Positions 21,895-34,384 of a DNA stretch of 64,000 nt are shown piece after piece. The first letter of the stretch is position 1, and each line of letters opens with the position of its first letter. The DNA comes from Calliopum simillimum (Eukaryota > Arthropoda > Insecta > Diptera > Lauxaniidae): assembly GCA_951812925.1 (NCBI GenBank), contig OX638370.1, positions 22,807,964 to 22,871,963 on the forward strand. Direction: 5' to 3'. The notes below the pieces were generated by a model. That model was given only the letters and a program-made list of their open reading frames with translations, did not search any database and had not been told where the DNA came from. Both the position numbers and the translations under genes were made by a program.

Positions 21895-23875
21895 ATTTAA
21901 ATATCTATGATATAAAATGAAATAAAGTTTTGCAAAAATATTATAAATTGATTATCGAAAACAGCAATCATTGTGGTCAAGCTTTGCTTGTATCTGTTAA
22001 ATAAAAACAAACATCTAAACAAATATTTGCACAAATCCAAACTGACAGCAATTATTTGGAGTATTTTTTTTTGCATATGTCTCTGTTTAATTCTAAATCT
22101 GTCTGCATACAAAAATACCAATGTTTTTGTGGCTCATACCACAACAAAGTCAAAACATACAACCGACAGCAGAGGCAAAAACAAAGCCAAAAACAACGAC
22201 TAAATTGCAAATTGTTGCAACAAAGCAATTTGTAAATTGCTTCCACATCAAATGCAGTTGCTGTTGTTGTTGTGTTGTTGTTGCTGTTGTCATTAGTGCA
22301 CTCTCTTTGTTACAATTTGACTACTGGCTAAAACTGTGTAGACTTTATACTAATTGTTTAACTCATCGACACATTTAAGTGTCATGAACTGTCTAGCACA
22401 ATGCATGCATAGTTAAATCATTTGCTGCTGCGCCGACAAAATGAAACAATACAAATTCAGCTTGCACACACACACGCACTGACAACGACGAGTTGTAAAG
22501 TGAAATAAAATTTGAACAATATTTTATTTAGTGGCTTAAAATAATCATTTTGTAGAGTGAATTAGGTTCAGAAAGAAAATTTTTCAAAAGCGCCTAAAAA
22601 TATGCAATGAGAAATGTTGCGTTAATTTAAGAGATTTGCCAAATATTTACTTGATTTTTTTGTTGCATATTTTTGGGCTCATTGAAATAAAATTTGTCAA
22701 TGTCGTTTAAATTCAAAAGTAATTTATCAACATTATTCAAATCAAGTTGATAAAAATCTCAATAAGTTTTAATACGCTTCTAAAAAATATTTACAAAATA
22801 TCTTTGCGATATAAAAAGTCTCCAAGTCTCTTTAGCACTTAGCACAACGTAAAGGAATTCAATCCAATCAATATAACGTAACGTAACACCACTTATAAGC
22901 AAAAATATACTTCAAGCAAAAAAATCTCCTCAAAGAGCTTATGTCATTATTGACAAATTAGTCTAGCAGACCTCATCTTTAATCTCTTTCCAAATCATTA
23001 CTTTAAGTAATAAGTAGCATGGTCTTCAGTCTTTAACAGGATTAGAAGCGCGCCTTCAAAAACATAAGAATTTACTCAGCTGACATTTTAATGGTGTGTG
23101 GCAAGTCATCTGGAGAAATTCTGTAAATATTTAGAGGCCCAAAATAAAGCGAAAAATGCCCTTAAAATGATTTGTTGCTTAAGACAGTAAAGACAACAAC
23201 AACAAGTGCAAAACCAATGCTAACGACAAAATAACATCAAAAGCATAAAATACAGGTATTACCAGCAAATACCAAAAACAAACATCTCTTGCTATTCCCT
23301 CCACCTTTCGTACTCTGCTCAGCGCCTCTTTGAGTAACGCCTACCAATGTTCTTAGGTTCAACACTGGATAAGTTCACATTTGGGCAAACTAAGTAGACG
23401 CTAACGACGGCGGAAGTGCGTAGCTTTTAATGTTATATATATAGATTTTGCTTTCTGTAATCCCAGCAGGAATGCTTTTAAGCAAAACATAAAAAAACGA
23501 GCTTTGGATCAAGATAATTATAAAACTTTTCTTCAGATCCTACTCCAATTGTGTTTTGTTTCTACAACATTGGGTAAGGAAACCAAAATAAACCAAACCC
23601 AAGTTCAGCGTTTCTACTTGTTCGCTCGTTTTATTTTCTGACATTTGATTTGGTTCATAAATAATGTATAACAGCGTTAAAAGAATCGATACTTTTTCAT
23701 CTTATGATAATTCATTAGGCTTCCAACATTTTCGTCGAACACTCAATACTACTATGTACTTATCTCAGGTAGTCGTAGCCCCTATTAGAAATCGGACATT
23801 TTTATCGATGGTCTTATATTCCTTTATCCTAACTCGCCTGTCTAACCTCTAGTAGAAATCAGAATTTTTCGTCTC
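21895..23875. other. AT-rich stretch with opa-like repeats, no gene seen
   Basis: CAA-rich sequence at 22140-22220, a ctgttgttgttgtgttgttg run at about 22260-22290, and a short CA run near 22470. Nothing else recognised. Confidence 0.4.
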
Positions 23876-23879
23876 TTGT

Positions 23880-24710
23880 CTTCTTGAAAATGTTCAAAAC
23901 ATACTTTAGAGACTCTTTTCGATATTTTTTTCGACAGCTTTTTTTGACACTTTTTTCGACACAATTTTTTTGACCCTTTTCTGAGAATTTTTTGACTTTT
24001 TTTCGACACAAAAAGTTAACACGTTTTTCGACACATTTTTGCTACACTTTTTTTGACACTTTTTTTCGACACTTTATTGTTAACACGTTTTTCGACACAT
24101 TTTTTCGAAACTCTTTTTCGACACTATTTTCCGACACTATTTTCCAACACTATTTTCCGACACTATTTTGTGGCACTTTTTTAGACAGTCTTTTTTGACA
24201 GTTCTTTTCGACACTTTTTTTTCTATACTCCTTTCGACACTATTTGACACAAAAAGTTTACATGTTTTTCAAAACAATTTTGCTACACTTTTTCGACACT
24301 CTTTTCGAAACTTTTAGAGACTCAAATACGTTTATTGACACATTTTTGGACACTTTTTGACACTCTTTTTTTTACACTTTTTTTCGACACAAAAAGTTGA
24401 CACGGTTTTCGATAAATTTTTGCTAGAATTTTTTTTTTTTTTTTTTTTCGACACTCTCTTTCGAACCTTTTTGCGACACAAAACGGTGATACGTTTATTG
24501 ATACATTTTTGTTACATTTTTTTCGACACTTTTTGACACTCGTTTTTTCTACACTTTCTTTCGACACAAAAAGTTAAAACGGTTTTCGACACATTTTTGC
24601 TACACTTTTTTCGACAAATTTTTTTTGTGACTCTTATTTTGGACACTCTTTTTTCGACACTCTTTTTGTGACACATTTTTTGACATTCTTTTTCGCCACT
24701 TTTACCAATA
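23880..24710. repeat. Minisatellite block 2 (cgacac-T(n))
   Basis: About 830 bp of cgacact-T(n) units. A recurrent phrase (cgacacaaaaagtt-acacg, tttttcgacacatttttgct, acactttttt) returns every 100-180 bp, indicating higher-order duplication. One strand is almost pure C/T with G confined to cg. Confidence 0.85.
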
Positions 24711-24711
24711 G

Positions 24712-24975
24712 CCAAAATTCTCGCTGGGAGAGTGTCCTTTTTATCTTATTATGGGTGCAGACAGGCGAGTCGCCCTTTTGAATGGCCACAAAAATGGTGC
24801 TGCTAATGGCGGCGGCATATGCTACATAGTTTTGCCACCATGTTGGCACCTTCCCATACCAGTTCGCAATGTTCTTCTTTCTGTACTCAAGTTTTGCTTT
24901 CTCTTTTAGATTGCTGCTAGCGACTTTTTGACTGAATTTTCTTGGTGGCTTTTGATTTTTATTTTGTTTTGCCAT
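24712..24975 (-). CDS. Putative small basic single-pass protein; 3' end runs into the minisatellite
   Basis: ATG in strong context (gtaaaATGGCA). Residues 1-45 are Lys/Arg-rich, followed by a hydrophobic segment (about 46-65, WWQNYVAYAAAISSTIFVAI) and a polar tail. This stretch is less AT-rich than its surroundings and codon use looks gene-like. Upstream on the same strand are a 5'-leader-like aacaacaacaac run and a TATA-like gctataaac near 25090. The frame continues to 24634 but the last ~25 residues are encoded by minisatellite DNA, so the true end was probably overwritten. The layout (basic N-terminus, C-terminal helix) loosely recalls the RAMP4/SERP family; that resemblance is weak and I do not claim it. 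Confidence 0.35.
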
Positions 24976-25265
24976 TTTACCTTTTACTCATTCCATCATG
25001 TTTTCACTTCGATTTTTTCTTTTGTTGTTGTTGTTGTTTTTTTTTTTTCTGACAGCTGTAAAAGTACGCTTAGCAAAGTCAATGATGCTCTTGGGCTGTT
25101 TATAGCTACACCTGAGGTTGCTGTTGTTAAGTTTGTTAAAGCAGATGAGTTCTATATTTTTGGTTTTGCTTTTGATAGATTTATTTACTAGGTTGTTTTT
25201 TCAAAACAGAGAGGGAGAAAGCCCTGTTTCAAGATATTTAAAACTTTTGCTTTTAAAAATTTGAG
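24976..25265 (-). promoter_or_regulatory. Possible promoter and leader of the small ORF
   Basis: On the minus strand, gtagctataaacagccc near 25090 is TATA-like, followed within about 60 nt by ttttacagctgtcag and a CAA-rich leader up to the ATG at 24975. Position and order are right for a fly core promoter, but each element alone is weak. Confidence 0.2.
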
Positions 25266-25269
25266 GTAG

Positions 25270-25690
25270 CCATACATTTTTTAACACTTTTTCTTACAGT
25301 TTTCGTGACTTTTTTGACCCTGTTTTCCGACTTTTTTTCGACACAATTTTTTTGACACATATTTTCGACACTTTTTTTTTGAGAATTTTTTGACACTTTT
25401 TTCGAAATTTTTTTCGACTCAAAAAGTTGACAGATTTTTCTACACCTTTTTTCGACACTTTTATTTTTTTCACTCTTTTCGACACAAAAATTTGCCATGT
25501 TTTTCGATACATTTTTGCTCCACTTTTTTTCGACACTCTGTTTCGACACTTTTTTTTAACTCTTTATTTTCGAAATTTTCTGGAAACTTTCGATACTTTT
25601 TTTCGACACTCTATTTTGTACTCTCTTTTCGACACAAAAAGTTGACACGTCTTGCAACATATTTTTGTTGCACTTTTTTCTTTTTTCCTT
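25270..25690. repeat. Minisatellite block 3 (cgacac-T(n))
   Basis: Same units as blocks 1 and 2 (ttttttcgacac, cgacacaaaaagttgacac, catttttgctccactt). It lies on the other side of the small ORF, so blocks 2 and 3 bracket it. Confidence 0.85.
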
Positions 25691-25694
25691 TTTG

Positions 25695-27720
25695 TGTAGG
25701 TATGTAAGTTGATATGGGTATTATGTGAACTTTCTCTGAGTTATTATTAATTTACTTCAGAACAGATAAATAGCTGAATATACCACCCTAACATCTCTGC
25801 TTTTCTCTATTAAGCCACAATTGATAATTAGTTTTATTTATGTTTTAATTGCAGAAAATAACAAACATAAATATTAAATAAAATTTTATTAATAAACCAA
25901 CATGTGGTAAACCTTTTGTGTTGTGTCGTTTGGGGCAGTGTAATCGATGTTGCTGCAAATAAACCACAACAAATTCCGGCAACAGTAACAAACAGCAAAA
26001 GCCAGAGATATGAAAGCAGCATTCAGCTTGAATATGGCAAAAAACAGTGACGTACGAAGAGTTGCAAAAATGTCGCCTTGGGTACACCCCGGAGGGTTTT
26101 GGATTTGCTTAAAACAATACCTATGCTTCAAATTTTAGAAAAACTTTTATATATTTTGCTTAAATTTACAAACTGCATTTGAAGTACTCGCACCTAAAAG
26201 TTCTACTACGCCACTGCGTAACGCATCGAAAAAATAACCATAAAAACAATAATAAAACTTTTAATTGGATGCCCGCACCACCACCACCACATTCACATGT
26301 TAATGGATAAAGTCGAAAATAATAATTGCAAAATCTGGTGCAATCTGGCAACAAAATGCTTAAATAAACCGCTCTGATTTTTATTGCAATTAATGTATAA
26401 TGCTGCTGTCGCAGCTGCAGGGTTAGTTACTTAATATTTTTATAAATTAAATTTTTCATGAGTTTTTGCCTCAAGATTTATGTACTGCATATACTCGTAT
26501 GTAACAAGCGGAAAATTATTTCAATACATGAAAAATTGGTGTCCTTGAACAATGTGCTTGCTATAATTAAATTGGTCGTTTAACAGGCGTACAGTTTTCG
26601 AGGAAGAACGGTTTCTACCGATTTAAGTGACAATTTTTCGATTGAGACACATTTCAATTTTGATATCACAAAGTAAATAAAACGATTGCTAAATAATTGA
26701 AATATTTACTTTTTTACTCTGAACTTATGTTATTAATTATGTCAGCCACAAATTTGTTTAACGTATTATTATGTTCTGCGTGTAGCATTGTTACGTGACA
26801 ATTTTTATAAAAAAAGCTGTTTTTTTTTTTGCAAATAACCTCAGTGATTAGATTAACTTTTACAAATGGTCGCATTTAAATTGTGGCTACAATTTCTATC
26901 ACGTTTTGATGTGGTTAATTAAATTGCAATATTTTTCAAATTAACAACAAATCATGTTAAAATAATATGTATACAAATATACAATTATATGTGCAATGCA
27001 CACTAGGGTGGCTCAAGTTAAGAAAAACTAGACAAACAAATAAATAGCGTGCAACAAGCCATGACACTTAATAACACAAGTATCAAATAGAACTTTTCAA
27101 TTTAAGAAACTATTTTCCGGAAGTATTGAAAAAGATAATAAAAAATAAAAAGTTATACTATTATATTAAAGTCGAAATTTGCCAAGCAACAAGTAACACA
27201 GAAACTCAAAAAGCATTAAAAAATTTGAAAAGTGGTAAATGCATTTGGAAGGGTAAACAACAAACGAAGAAACATTGATAAAAACTATTCAAGTATTTTA
27301 GAATGGGAGAGTATTAAGATAATAAATACTTCCCTCCAGTTAATTGAACAAGTCCGTGACCTGAAATAGCTCCAAATAAGACTAGTATTAGCCATGTAAT
27401 GAACTGACGATTTTTCGATATTAATGTCCTAAGCATCATTAATTGTCCCGCTATGCATTACCTTTTCACCAGTCTAGAGACAATTGTCTCCATATGTATT
27501 ACCTTTTCGCCAGTCTAGAAACAGTTGAAAATTCGACAACTATTTTTTCAGCTTTTGTTGCTCGAAGACTAAGACCGATTTTTTTGGAAGTTTTTAATTA
27601 TATTTTGACATAAATCCAACAAATCTGCAAACGAAGAGTTTATAGAAAATATGAATCTATTTAGTATCACTAAAATCGCACAGTGTTAAAAATTTCACCA
27701 CAAATATATTAAATAAAATT
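25695..27720. other. AT-rich stretch, no gene seen
   Basis: It includes a caccaccaccacca run at about 26277-26290 and cactagggtggctcaagtt near 27000, which resembles a TIR end, but no partner end was found. Confidence 0.4.
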
Positions 27721-27721
27721 G

Positions 27722-28626
27722 GTAAGGTAATGTATCCGGGTATGAGACGGGTTTTGTTTATGAGCCATAACTTTTTACTAGTCAAACCGTTTCAGGTGTC
27801 TTATATATTGTGCAAAAAACAAGAAATGCACACAACTTTCTTCTCAAGGACGTAGAAAGTTATTTCATCACAGTCAAAAGTTATGGCTAATTTTCTAAGA
27901 ACTTTTTTTTAGCAATTTAAATTTTGTATCCGGGTATGAGACACCTAGGAAAATGCAATGAAAATCAGAAAATATAATATAAAAACCCCATGACTGTGTA
28001 TTAGCACAATCTTTTATTCATTTTTTGTTACATTAATATTGATATTTGATATTGTAGTTGCACTAGATTTTGGTTCAAAAGAAAAAATGTCCATATCGTT
28101 ACAAATTTTGTATCCGGGTATGAGACACCTTTAAAAATGCAATTTAAATTAAAAAATACGAAATAGAAACACCATGGCTGTATGTTAACACATGTTTCAT
28201 TACACACATGTCGATATTTTACAGTTGCACACGATTTGGGTTCGAAAAAAAAGTGTTTCATACCCGGATACATGATGTGTCTCATACCCGAATACATGAC
28301 ACTTTTTAAGTAAAGCTTAAAAGTAATGTTTTAACCATTTATATTTGCACAAACGCAAATCGTATCACAAAGTAGATATAAAGCACTAAACGCTAACGCA
28401 TGACACTTCCCATTTCCAGTTGACTAAATCCAAAATATAACACTTTGATACAGATCATAAAAAACTATTTACAGTCGAGTTGCGACCTGAGGTGTTTAAC
28501 TTAAAATTTTGGTCATAGTAAGAGGATAGTTCGATAATAGTCAAATTGGCAATATTAATTTTGAATCATAGAAAAAATCGACTGTCTCATACCCGGAGAT
28601 GTCTCATATCCGGATACAATCCCCTA
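27722..28626. mobile_element. ~905-bp TIR element built from repeats of TATCCGGGTATGAGAC
   Basis: The motif occurs in plus orientation near 27733, 27927 and 28111, and in minus orientation near 28257, 28280, 28583 and 28602. The outer ends are imperfect inverted repeats (GTAAGGTAATGTATCC and its mirror GGATACAATCCCCTAC). Segments 27927-28110 and 28111-28260 are themselves diverged direct repeats. No coding. Repeated motifs near both ends look like subterminal transposase-binding sites. No clear target duplication. Confidence 0.65.
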
Positions 28627-28715
28627 CTTTTTTTTGCTATTTGGTACACAATAGAAAAGCTCATTTATCATCGCTGGTGCAATCAATGACAAATGTTAAA
28701 TGAGAAGAAAACTGA
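28627..28715. repeat. Dispersed repeat shared with 41378-41462
   Basis: Shared landmarks: tttggtac, aatagaaaagctcatt-atcat, tgcaat/acaat, tgacaaat and gaaaa. At 41327 the other copy lies just inside a Helitron 3' end, so this may be a truncated Helitron piece. Confidence 0.5.
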
Positions 28716-29045
28716 AAACATAAAGTCGATGTGTCAGTCAGCTTTTTGTCTTTCTCTTTGTGCTATATCCTCTTTTCAGCTCTGTATGAGTGCGTATTTT
28801 GGCGTTGCTAATATTGAAAAACTTGCATTTAATTTTACCTGGCATTATGGCAAAATATTAAAATTATTCTAACTTTGTGCACATTTACACACAAAAACCT
28901 TTATAGTGGTATATAGTTTAAGGTCGTGCTCCATTTCTAACATAGTAAAAAAGGTAAGACAAATTTTTATCTTGCGTATAAATATATACAGTGTGCAAAT
29001 ATATGTTGATACAAAAACAAAGTAGGTTTTTTGTATTAAATGTTA
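28716..29045. other. No recognisable feature
   Basis: AT-rich sequence. The left end of the mariner remnant may lie here (a TA-flanked cagtgtg near 28993), but no matching right TIR was found. Confidence 0.3.
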
Positions 29046-29051
29046 TTTTAT

Positions 29052-30133
29052 CTAAGAAAATTTAATTGAACAAACATTAAATGAAGTTAAAATATTTTGT
29101 TTATTAAGCAATTGCTCGATGGCCTGACCTTTGTTAGCCGCAACCCACCGAAGTCTGCAATCAAAATTGTTACACGCAGCACGCACTACTTTTATCGGTA
29201 TTTTGTCCCATACATCAATAATAGCAGCTTTAAAGTCCTTCAAGCTTCTGTACGTGTATTCCTTGAGTCGCTGTACCATATATCTCCATATGCAGAAATC
29301 CAAATAATTGCGGTCTGGAGAGCTAGGAGGTCATTCATCCTTAGGTAAAAAATCTGTCAAATTTTGCTTACACCAGTCTTGAACCAGTTTAGCGGTGTGA
29401 GCAGGTGCACCATCCTGCTGGAAGCAATAATAGTCTTCTCCATACATGGCCTGAACACTAGGCTTCAAATTTTTCTGTAAGACTTCTTCCAGGTAATACT
29501 GAGCGTTTATTTTAACACCTTTGTCAATGGAGACTAGCAATAATTTACCTTTGCTGGATATGGCACCCCAGGCCATAACAGATGATGAGTTTTGATATCT
29601 TGGTACATGTTTGTCATCGTTTGGGATGTCTTTGTATGATGTTGCCCATAGTCTGTCATTTTGCGAGTGGTGTGGAGCTTCCAGCACAAAAAGTTTTTCA
29701 TCGGAAAAAACTATATCATCGCCAGCGTGCCAAGAAAAGAGCAGTTTCGATCTTTGCCATCGCTTTTAAACGGTTGCATAAGTAAGGCCATGCATTTTCT
29801 TTTTGTTTAAAGGCTTTCATATTGAGATTTGCAACGCAAAAGGAGCCGTAAAGATTCTCGGTTTATTCCTATATTTTTGGCTATCTTTCGTGCTGAACGG
29901 ACACAATTTCTTCGGATTCTTTCACGAACTATTTTGATCGCGTTCGCGGTACGGACGTTACTTTTTCTCCCACTTTTTTTACGATCTTGTATGGAGCCAG
30001 TATTGACAAACCGCTTAACGGCATAGTACACATAATTCCTCTTAACTCCTAAATGTGACAACTCGCGGAAGATGGCTCCACAACTTAAATCACTTTGGAA
30101 TTTATTTACAATTAAAGAGCGTATATCAACCAT
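29052..30133 (-). pseudogene. Tc1/mariner transposase, DD37D (maT-like), inactivated
   Basis: Reading right to left, 30133-29810 gives the N-terminal DNA-binding region: a first helix-turn-helix around MVDIRSLIVNKFQ and a second around NAIKIVRERI...KIAKNIGI. The catalytic part shows the first Asp in VFSDEKLF (about 29700), the second in FQQDGAPAHTA (about 29390) and the third in SPDRNYLDF (about 29305). The second and third Asp are 37 residues apart, the DD37D spacing. Breaks: frame changes near 29820-29800, a TAA near 29767, and a TGA replacing the conserved Trp before PPSSPD near 29330. Near full length (about 350 codons). TIRs were not found. Confidence 0.9.
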
Positions 30134-30319
30134 GGCAAATTACTTTCTTTTCTCGCTTGTGTTGTCTTGTTTTTCTTGAGAACCTCTGACAGGCTCACTC
30201 CAATTTTTGGAGGACTGGAAAGTTACACCTGTAGCTTTTTTTGCAAGAAAAGTAAAAAATATCAAAAATGACAGATTTTGGGAAACTCAATTTAAATTTT
30301 TTTTTTCAGTGTAAGCAGT

Positions 30320-32400
30320 ACAAAAAAATTAAAAAACCTTTTGCTTTGCTTTGCTTTGAAAGCCTGTTTCAAGACAAATCATTTGACACCATAAAATTGA
30401 GAATTGGCTAAATGCAACTAAAGTTATAGCTTCTCAAAGAATAACTAACCTAAAAATTTTAAAATCCCATATCTCCGCCATTTTTTTAAATTTTGAAAAA
30501 ATATTTGGTAGTAATTTTTCTCACTATGCTATTATTACTTCTGCTAATTTTCAGCCAAATCGGATTCCATGAACAAATTTCTTCATCGTTTACACGTGGC
30601 TTGCATCATTAAGCAAAGCCGTAGATTGTGTTTGGTCTCAGAGTACTGAACGATTTTCTCAGTACAGTTCTTTTGACTTCGCAAACTTTGGCATTCAAAG
30701 TACCCTCAAAGAGTTTTTCATATTTATCTCTTTGTCATCAACCACCCTCAGAAACAGGTTATAATTGTCGAAAGTCAAAGGTACAGTGAAGAAAAATATA
30801 AAAATTGTAATATAACAAAAATATTTTGATGTGTTAAGAGTCACCCTAAAACGTCATTCACAACTCATTTTTGCAAACAATTAAAAGCCCAAACAATTTT
30901 AATATTAGCTGCGCTCTTGTGTTTATGCCATTTTTTAGACCATAATTACACCACGCAGTTTTGGCTTTCAAACCAAAACTGCATTTCGGAAGGTCGCTGT
31001 TGTAATGAATAAATGAACGAGTGATGGAAAGAGAGTAATGTTGCTAAGGGCAACATATTTTCCAGCTACGCAACAGGGATTCAACATTTTAACCGCCAAT
31101 TGTAGCGCTACAATGGAGAATTGTCTGTTATGTGAAGTAAAAAAAAAAATCATAGCATACTTTTAGGCATGCTAACAAAATGTGTTAATTGAAACCAAAA
31201 GAAATTTTAGTGGTTTGCATATTAAAATAAAATGTATATTACAGCTGGTGTGCTAATATATTCATTTGGCTGTCCTTAGACAAACTAAACTTCAACATAA
31301 CAACATGTCGTATGGTAAACTACAACTTCATCTGTCCATTTGAGTGGCTTAATCAGACAATAAGTCAATGGGAAGCAATGACAGAGTTACATAAGTTTAT
31401 TTGATTTAAGCATTCAATTGCTTGTCAATTAGCGAAACGCTTATGCAGCAGTAGCAACAGCATCGTAAGCACTCTTTAGTGTCACTTATGTGGCAGCAGA
31501 GCACTTGTAGAAGTAGTGGTTTTTGTATGTCTCATCTCTTATTAATTAATTGTTACGCATTTGCAATCCACAAGTGACATTTTGATCATTTGCTGTTACT
31601 CTTCAAGGCATTATTGTTAATCATCCATCACAGTGACAGCTATAATGACTAACAAGACTCACGACTTTTGACTTATGTGGTTAACGATTTTCGTTTTGGT
31701 TCAACATGAAATGTCACTCAATGCTAAATTAACATTGACAGGATAACAAGGATGTGTCTGTATACTGCATGTATGTTAAGCTGTCGTGGTGTGGTTTTGT
31801 TGCTATTGAGTAAATGATTTAGAGAAAGGCGATTGTGAGCTAATGACTTGGTATAAAATTTTGCATTTGTAAAACAGCTTCGTTAGAAAAATTTAAAAAA
31901 ATTGATGTTGTTTCCGTCATGGTTAAAAAAAATGATAGTTTGATAAAACTTAGCTTCTGAGGAGAAAATTTGCTTTAACTGTTTTAAATCCAGCAAAATC
32001 TGTCATACGGGAAGTATTTATGCAAAACTATAAAGTGGTACATTTGCTGACTTCCAAAACACTAGCTCTATTGGAATACAATAGCACTTTCATGAAAAAA
32101 ATGTTGCATAGTTTAAGGAATTTTTTTATTACCTTCTTATAAGTAATTTATTTAGTTACTTAGTGGAAATATTATGGACTATTAACTCGGCAACTAATGC
32201 ACTAATTTTATCCATATTTTGAACATTTTGTAGTTTGGCATTGTGGAATTAAAGACTTTAACAAATATAAAACAGGCCCTTAAAAGTATGCAACATTTGT
32301 TCTACTTTTTTGAACTTAGATAGCAAACTGTTTAAACATATCGGCAGTTTTTAAACATTTTTCATAAAATAACCACTCGTGAGTCTTTGAAGTTTTCTTG
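30320..32400. other. AT-rich stretch, no gene seen
   Basis: Bases 30560-30620 (cggattccatgaacaaattt ... gtttacacgtggctt) match 61340-61385, a short dispersed repeat. Otherwise nothing recognised over about 2 kb. Confidence 0.4.
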
Positions 32401-32499
32401 TGATTTGTTAACCCTCTGACGACCATGGGAAAATATGTGTTCCTAGTTATAAATGAAGCAAATGTTTGAAATTAAGTACCCGATGTAAGTTATTTTGAT

Positions 32500-32725
32500 A
32501 TTTCGAGGCCAGAACTGGACATATAATGCAGAGTTTTAATATATCCTTGCTTGAAGTTGCAGGAAACTCTGTTTTCGGTCTTATGGTGCAGCTGCAGGTG
32601 ATGGTGTAGTCTCGTTTATTTTTTTGATGGCATCAAATAGTCCTAATCATATTTATCAACCCACACCTAAAAACTTTTCCAATTGGATGTTTTCTTTCCG
32701 AGTTATCGTTCTTTGCAATGAGAGT
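32500..32725. repeat. Dispersed repeat family (atatccttgcttgaa), copy
   Basis: Carries atatccttgcttgaagttg, gatggcatcaaatag, cttttccaattggatg and gagttatcgttctttgcaatg, in the same order as in 3440-3830. Confidence 0.55.
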
Positions 32726-32729
32726 AACT

Positions 32730-34380
32730 CAACTTTGATACAAAAATGTATATTTAGGAAAAAAGTAACTACCTACGGCCATATAGACATATATGTCCCA
32801 GAAATTTCGGGAATAACGTTAATAAATTTTTGTATTTTGATATTAAAATTTTGTTTCTAAGCGCTAAGTTTATCATTCCAAAAAGCTAAAATGTCCATTT
32901 TATTATGGTCATGAAAGTGTTAAAATATACATATATGAAAATTTTTCAAAAGTGTTTGAAGATATTTCATTTTCAGAAATAGATGTAAAAGCTTTTTGAA
33001 AAATTCTTGCAGCAAGTTTTTGAAGAATTTAATGTGGCATATTTTACAAAAAGAATCAACAAAATCCGTTGAGATTTGTCATCGCTAGCAAATTTTAAAC
33101 AGAAAGTGCAACATATCGTATGAGTAACATTTAATAAAATTATAAAAATTTCGTTTATCAATATGTTACTCATAGCAAAATATTCTGTTTCACATGCAAT
33201 TATTTAAAAATGCAAATTGAGAAAATGAAAATTTGCTCAAAAGACATACAGAGCAGCTAGCTCATTTAATTATTTGCAATGTATCCTTCGTAGAAAGGAT
33301 TGCTTGGAAAAATTTAATAAATTTAATTTTTTCACTTCAAAGAGAAAGGCAAAAAAATACAAAAATCCAGCATAACAAACTAGAAAATTGCAAAAAAGAT
33401 AAGGATATAAAAAAGGATACAGCAAATATTCATGCATGTCTGTCTGTATGTGTGTAAACTGCGTGTAAGGAATTTTAATTTGTTCTTCTTTTTTTTGCGT
33501 TTTTCCACTTTTTGTTTACTTTTGCTTTTTTTCTGTGCTCCGTTTGAACGTTGCCACTGACTGTTGCGTCCTTGTCGTCATCATCGTGCAACATGTCATT
33601 ATACTTATGGCAACACAGCTGTTGCATAAATACGCATAAGCACACACACACACACATAGTGTGTGTGCATATAGTAACACAAATTTAGTGCTTGAGTGAT
33701 GACATCTCTGAGCGTCGTCTTAGTTGATGCTTCTACTGCTGCTGCTCCTGCTGTGACGTGCTTTACATTCGCTATTTATTTATGTGTAAGTATTTTTCCA
33801 ACTTAGATTCCTGTGTGTTTGTGTGCGGATTTTGTCGCTGTGTGCGTGCTTTGACTGTTTATTTTAGTTTTAAATAAATTCTCTTTGATGACTTTGGCTT
33901 ACTGAAGTGAAATTAAATGCATATCTTATTTTGGCAAAGAAGATATACCGTAAGGAGTTCTTGAAGACATAAATCAAAATTTTTCAGATAAAAAGATAAC
34001 TCAGAAAAATAAGCATATTACTGTGATAAATTGGTTTTCACCAGAATTAACTTAACTAAGTAGTACGTAAGAAATAATAAATCTTGCAAAATGTGTTTGA
34101 AAAGATCTAAGGTCCCGAAAATCAGTTTTTATAAATCTCTCAAATGTTCATGCAAAAATAAAGTAAAACATCTATTTCGACAAAATTATTCTTTTTCGTA
34201 TGTCAAATGGCTTATGAGATATTAATCGCAAATTGTTGAAAGTTTTAAAAAGCGGTTCAATAAGGAACATCTTCAAAACGATGATTGAGAACCATAAGAA
34301 GTAAGAAGATCTATTTTGTTAAGAATCATATGATCTGCAAATGGAATTTGCTTCAAGTCTGTCATAAATCAAAACTAGTG
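32730..34380. other. AT-rich stretch with a CA/GT hairpin
   Basis: At 33640-33667 a (CA)n run is followed by its mirror (GT)n, forming a short hairpin. At 33110-33180 gtatgagtaacattt and atatgttactcata form a loose inverted pair of the motif seen in the 43.5-48.7 kb satellite. No gene. Confidence 0.4.
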
Positions 34381-34384
34381 AGGG

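Noticed and set aside
33640..33667. CRISPR-like or regulatory hairpin at the CA/GT run
   Set aside because: A simple microsatellite with its mirror; no spacers or repeats of CRISPR type exist anywhere in the window.
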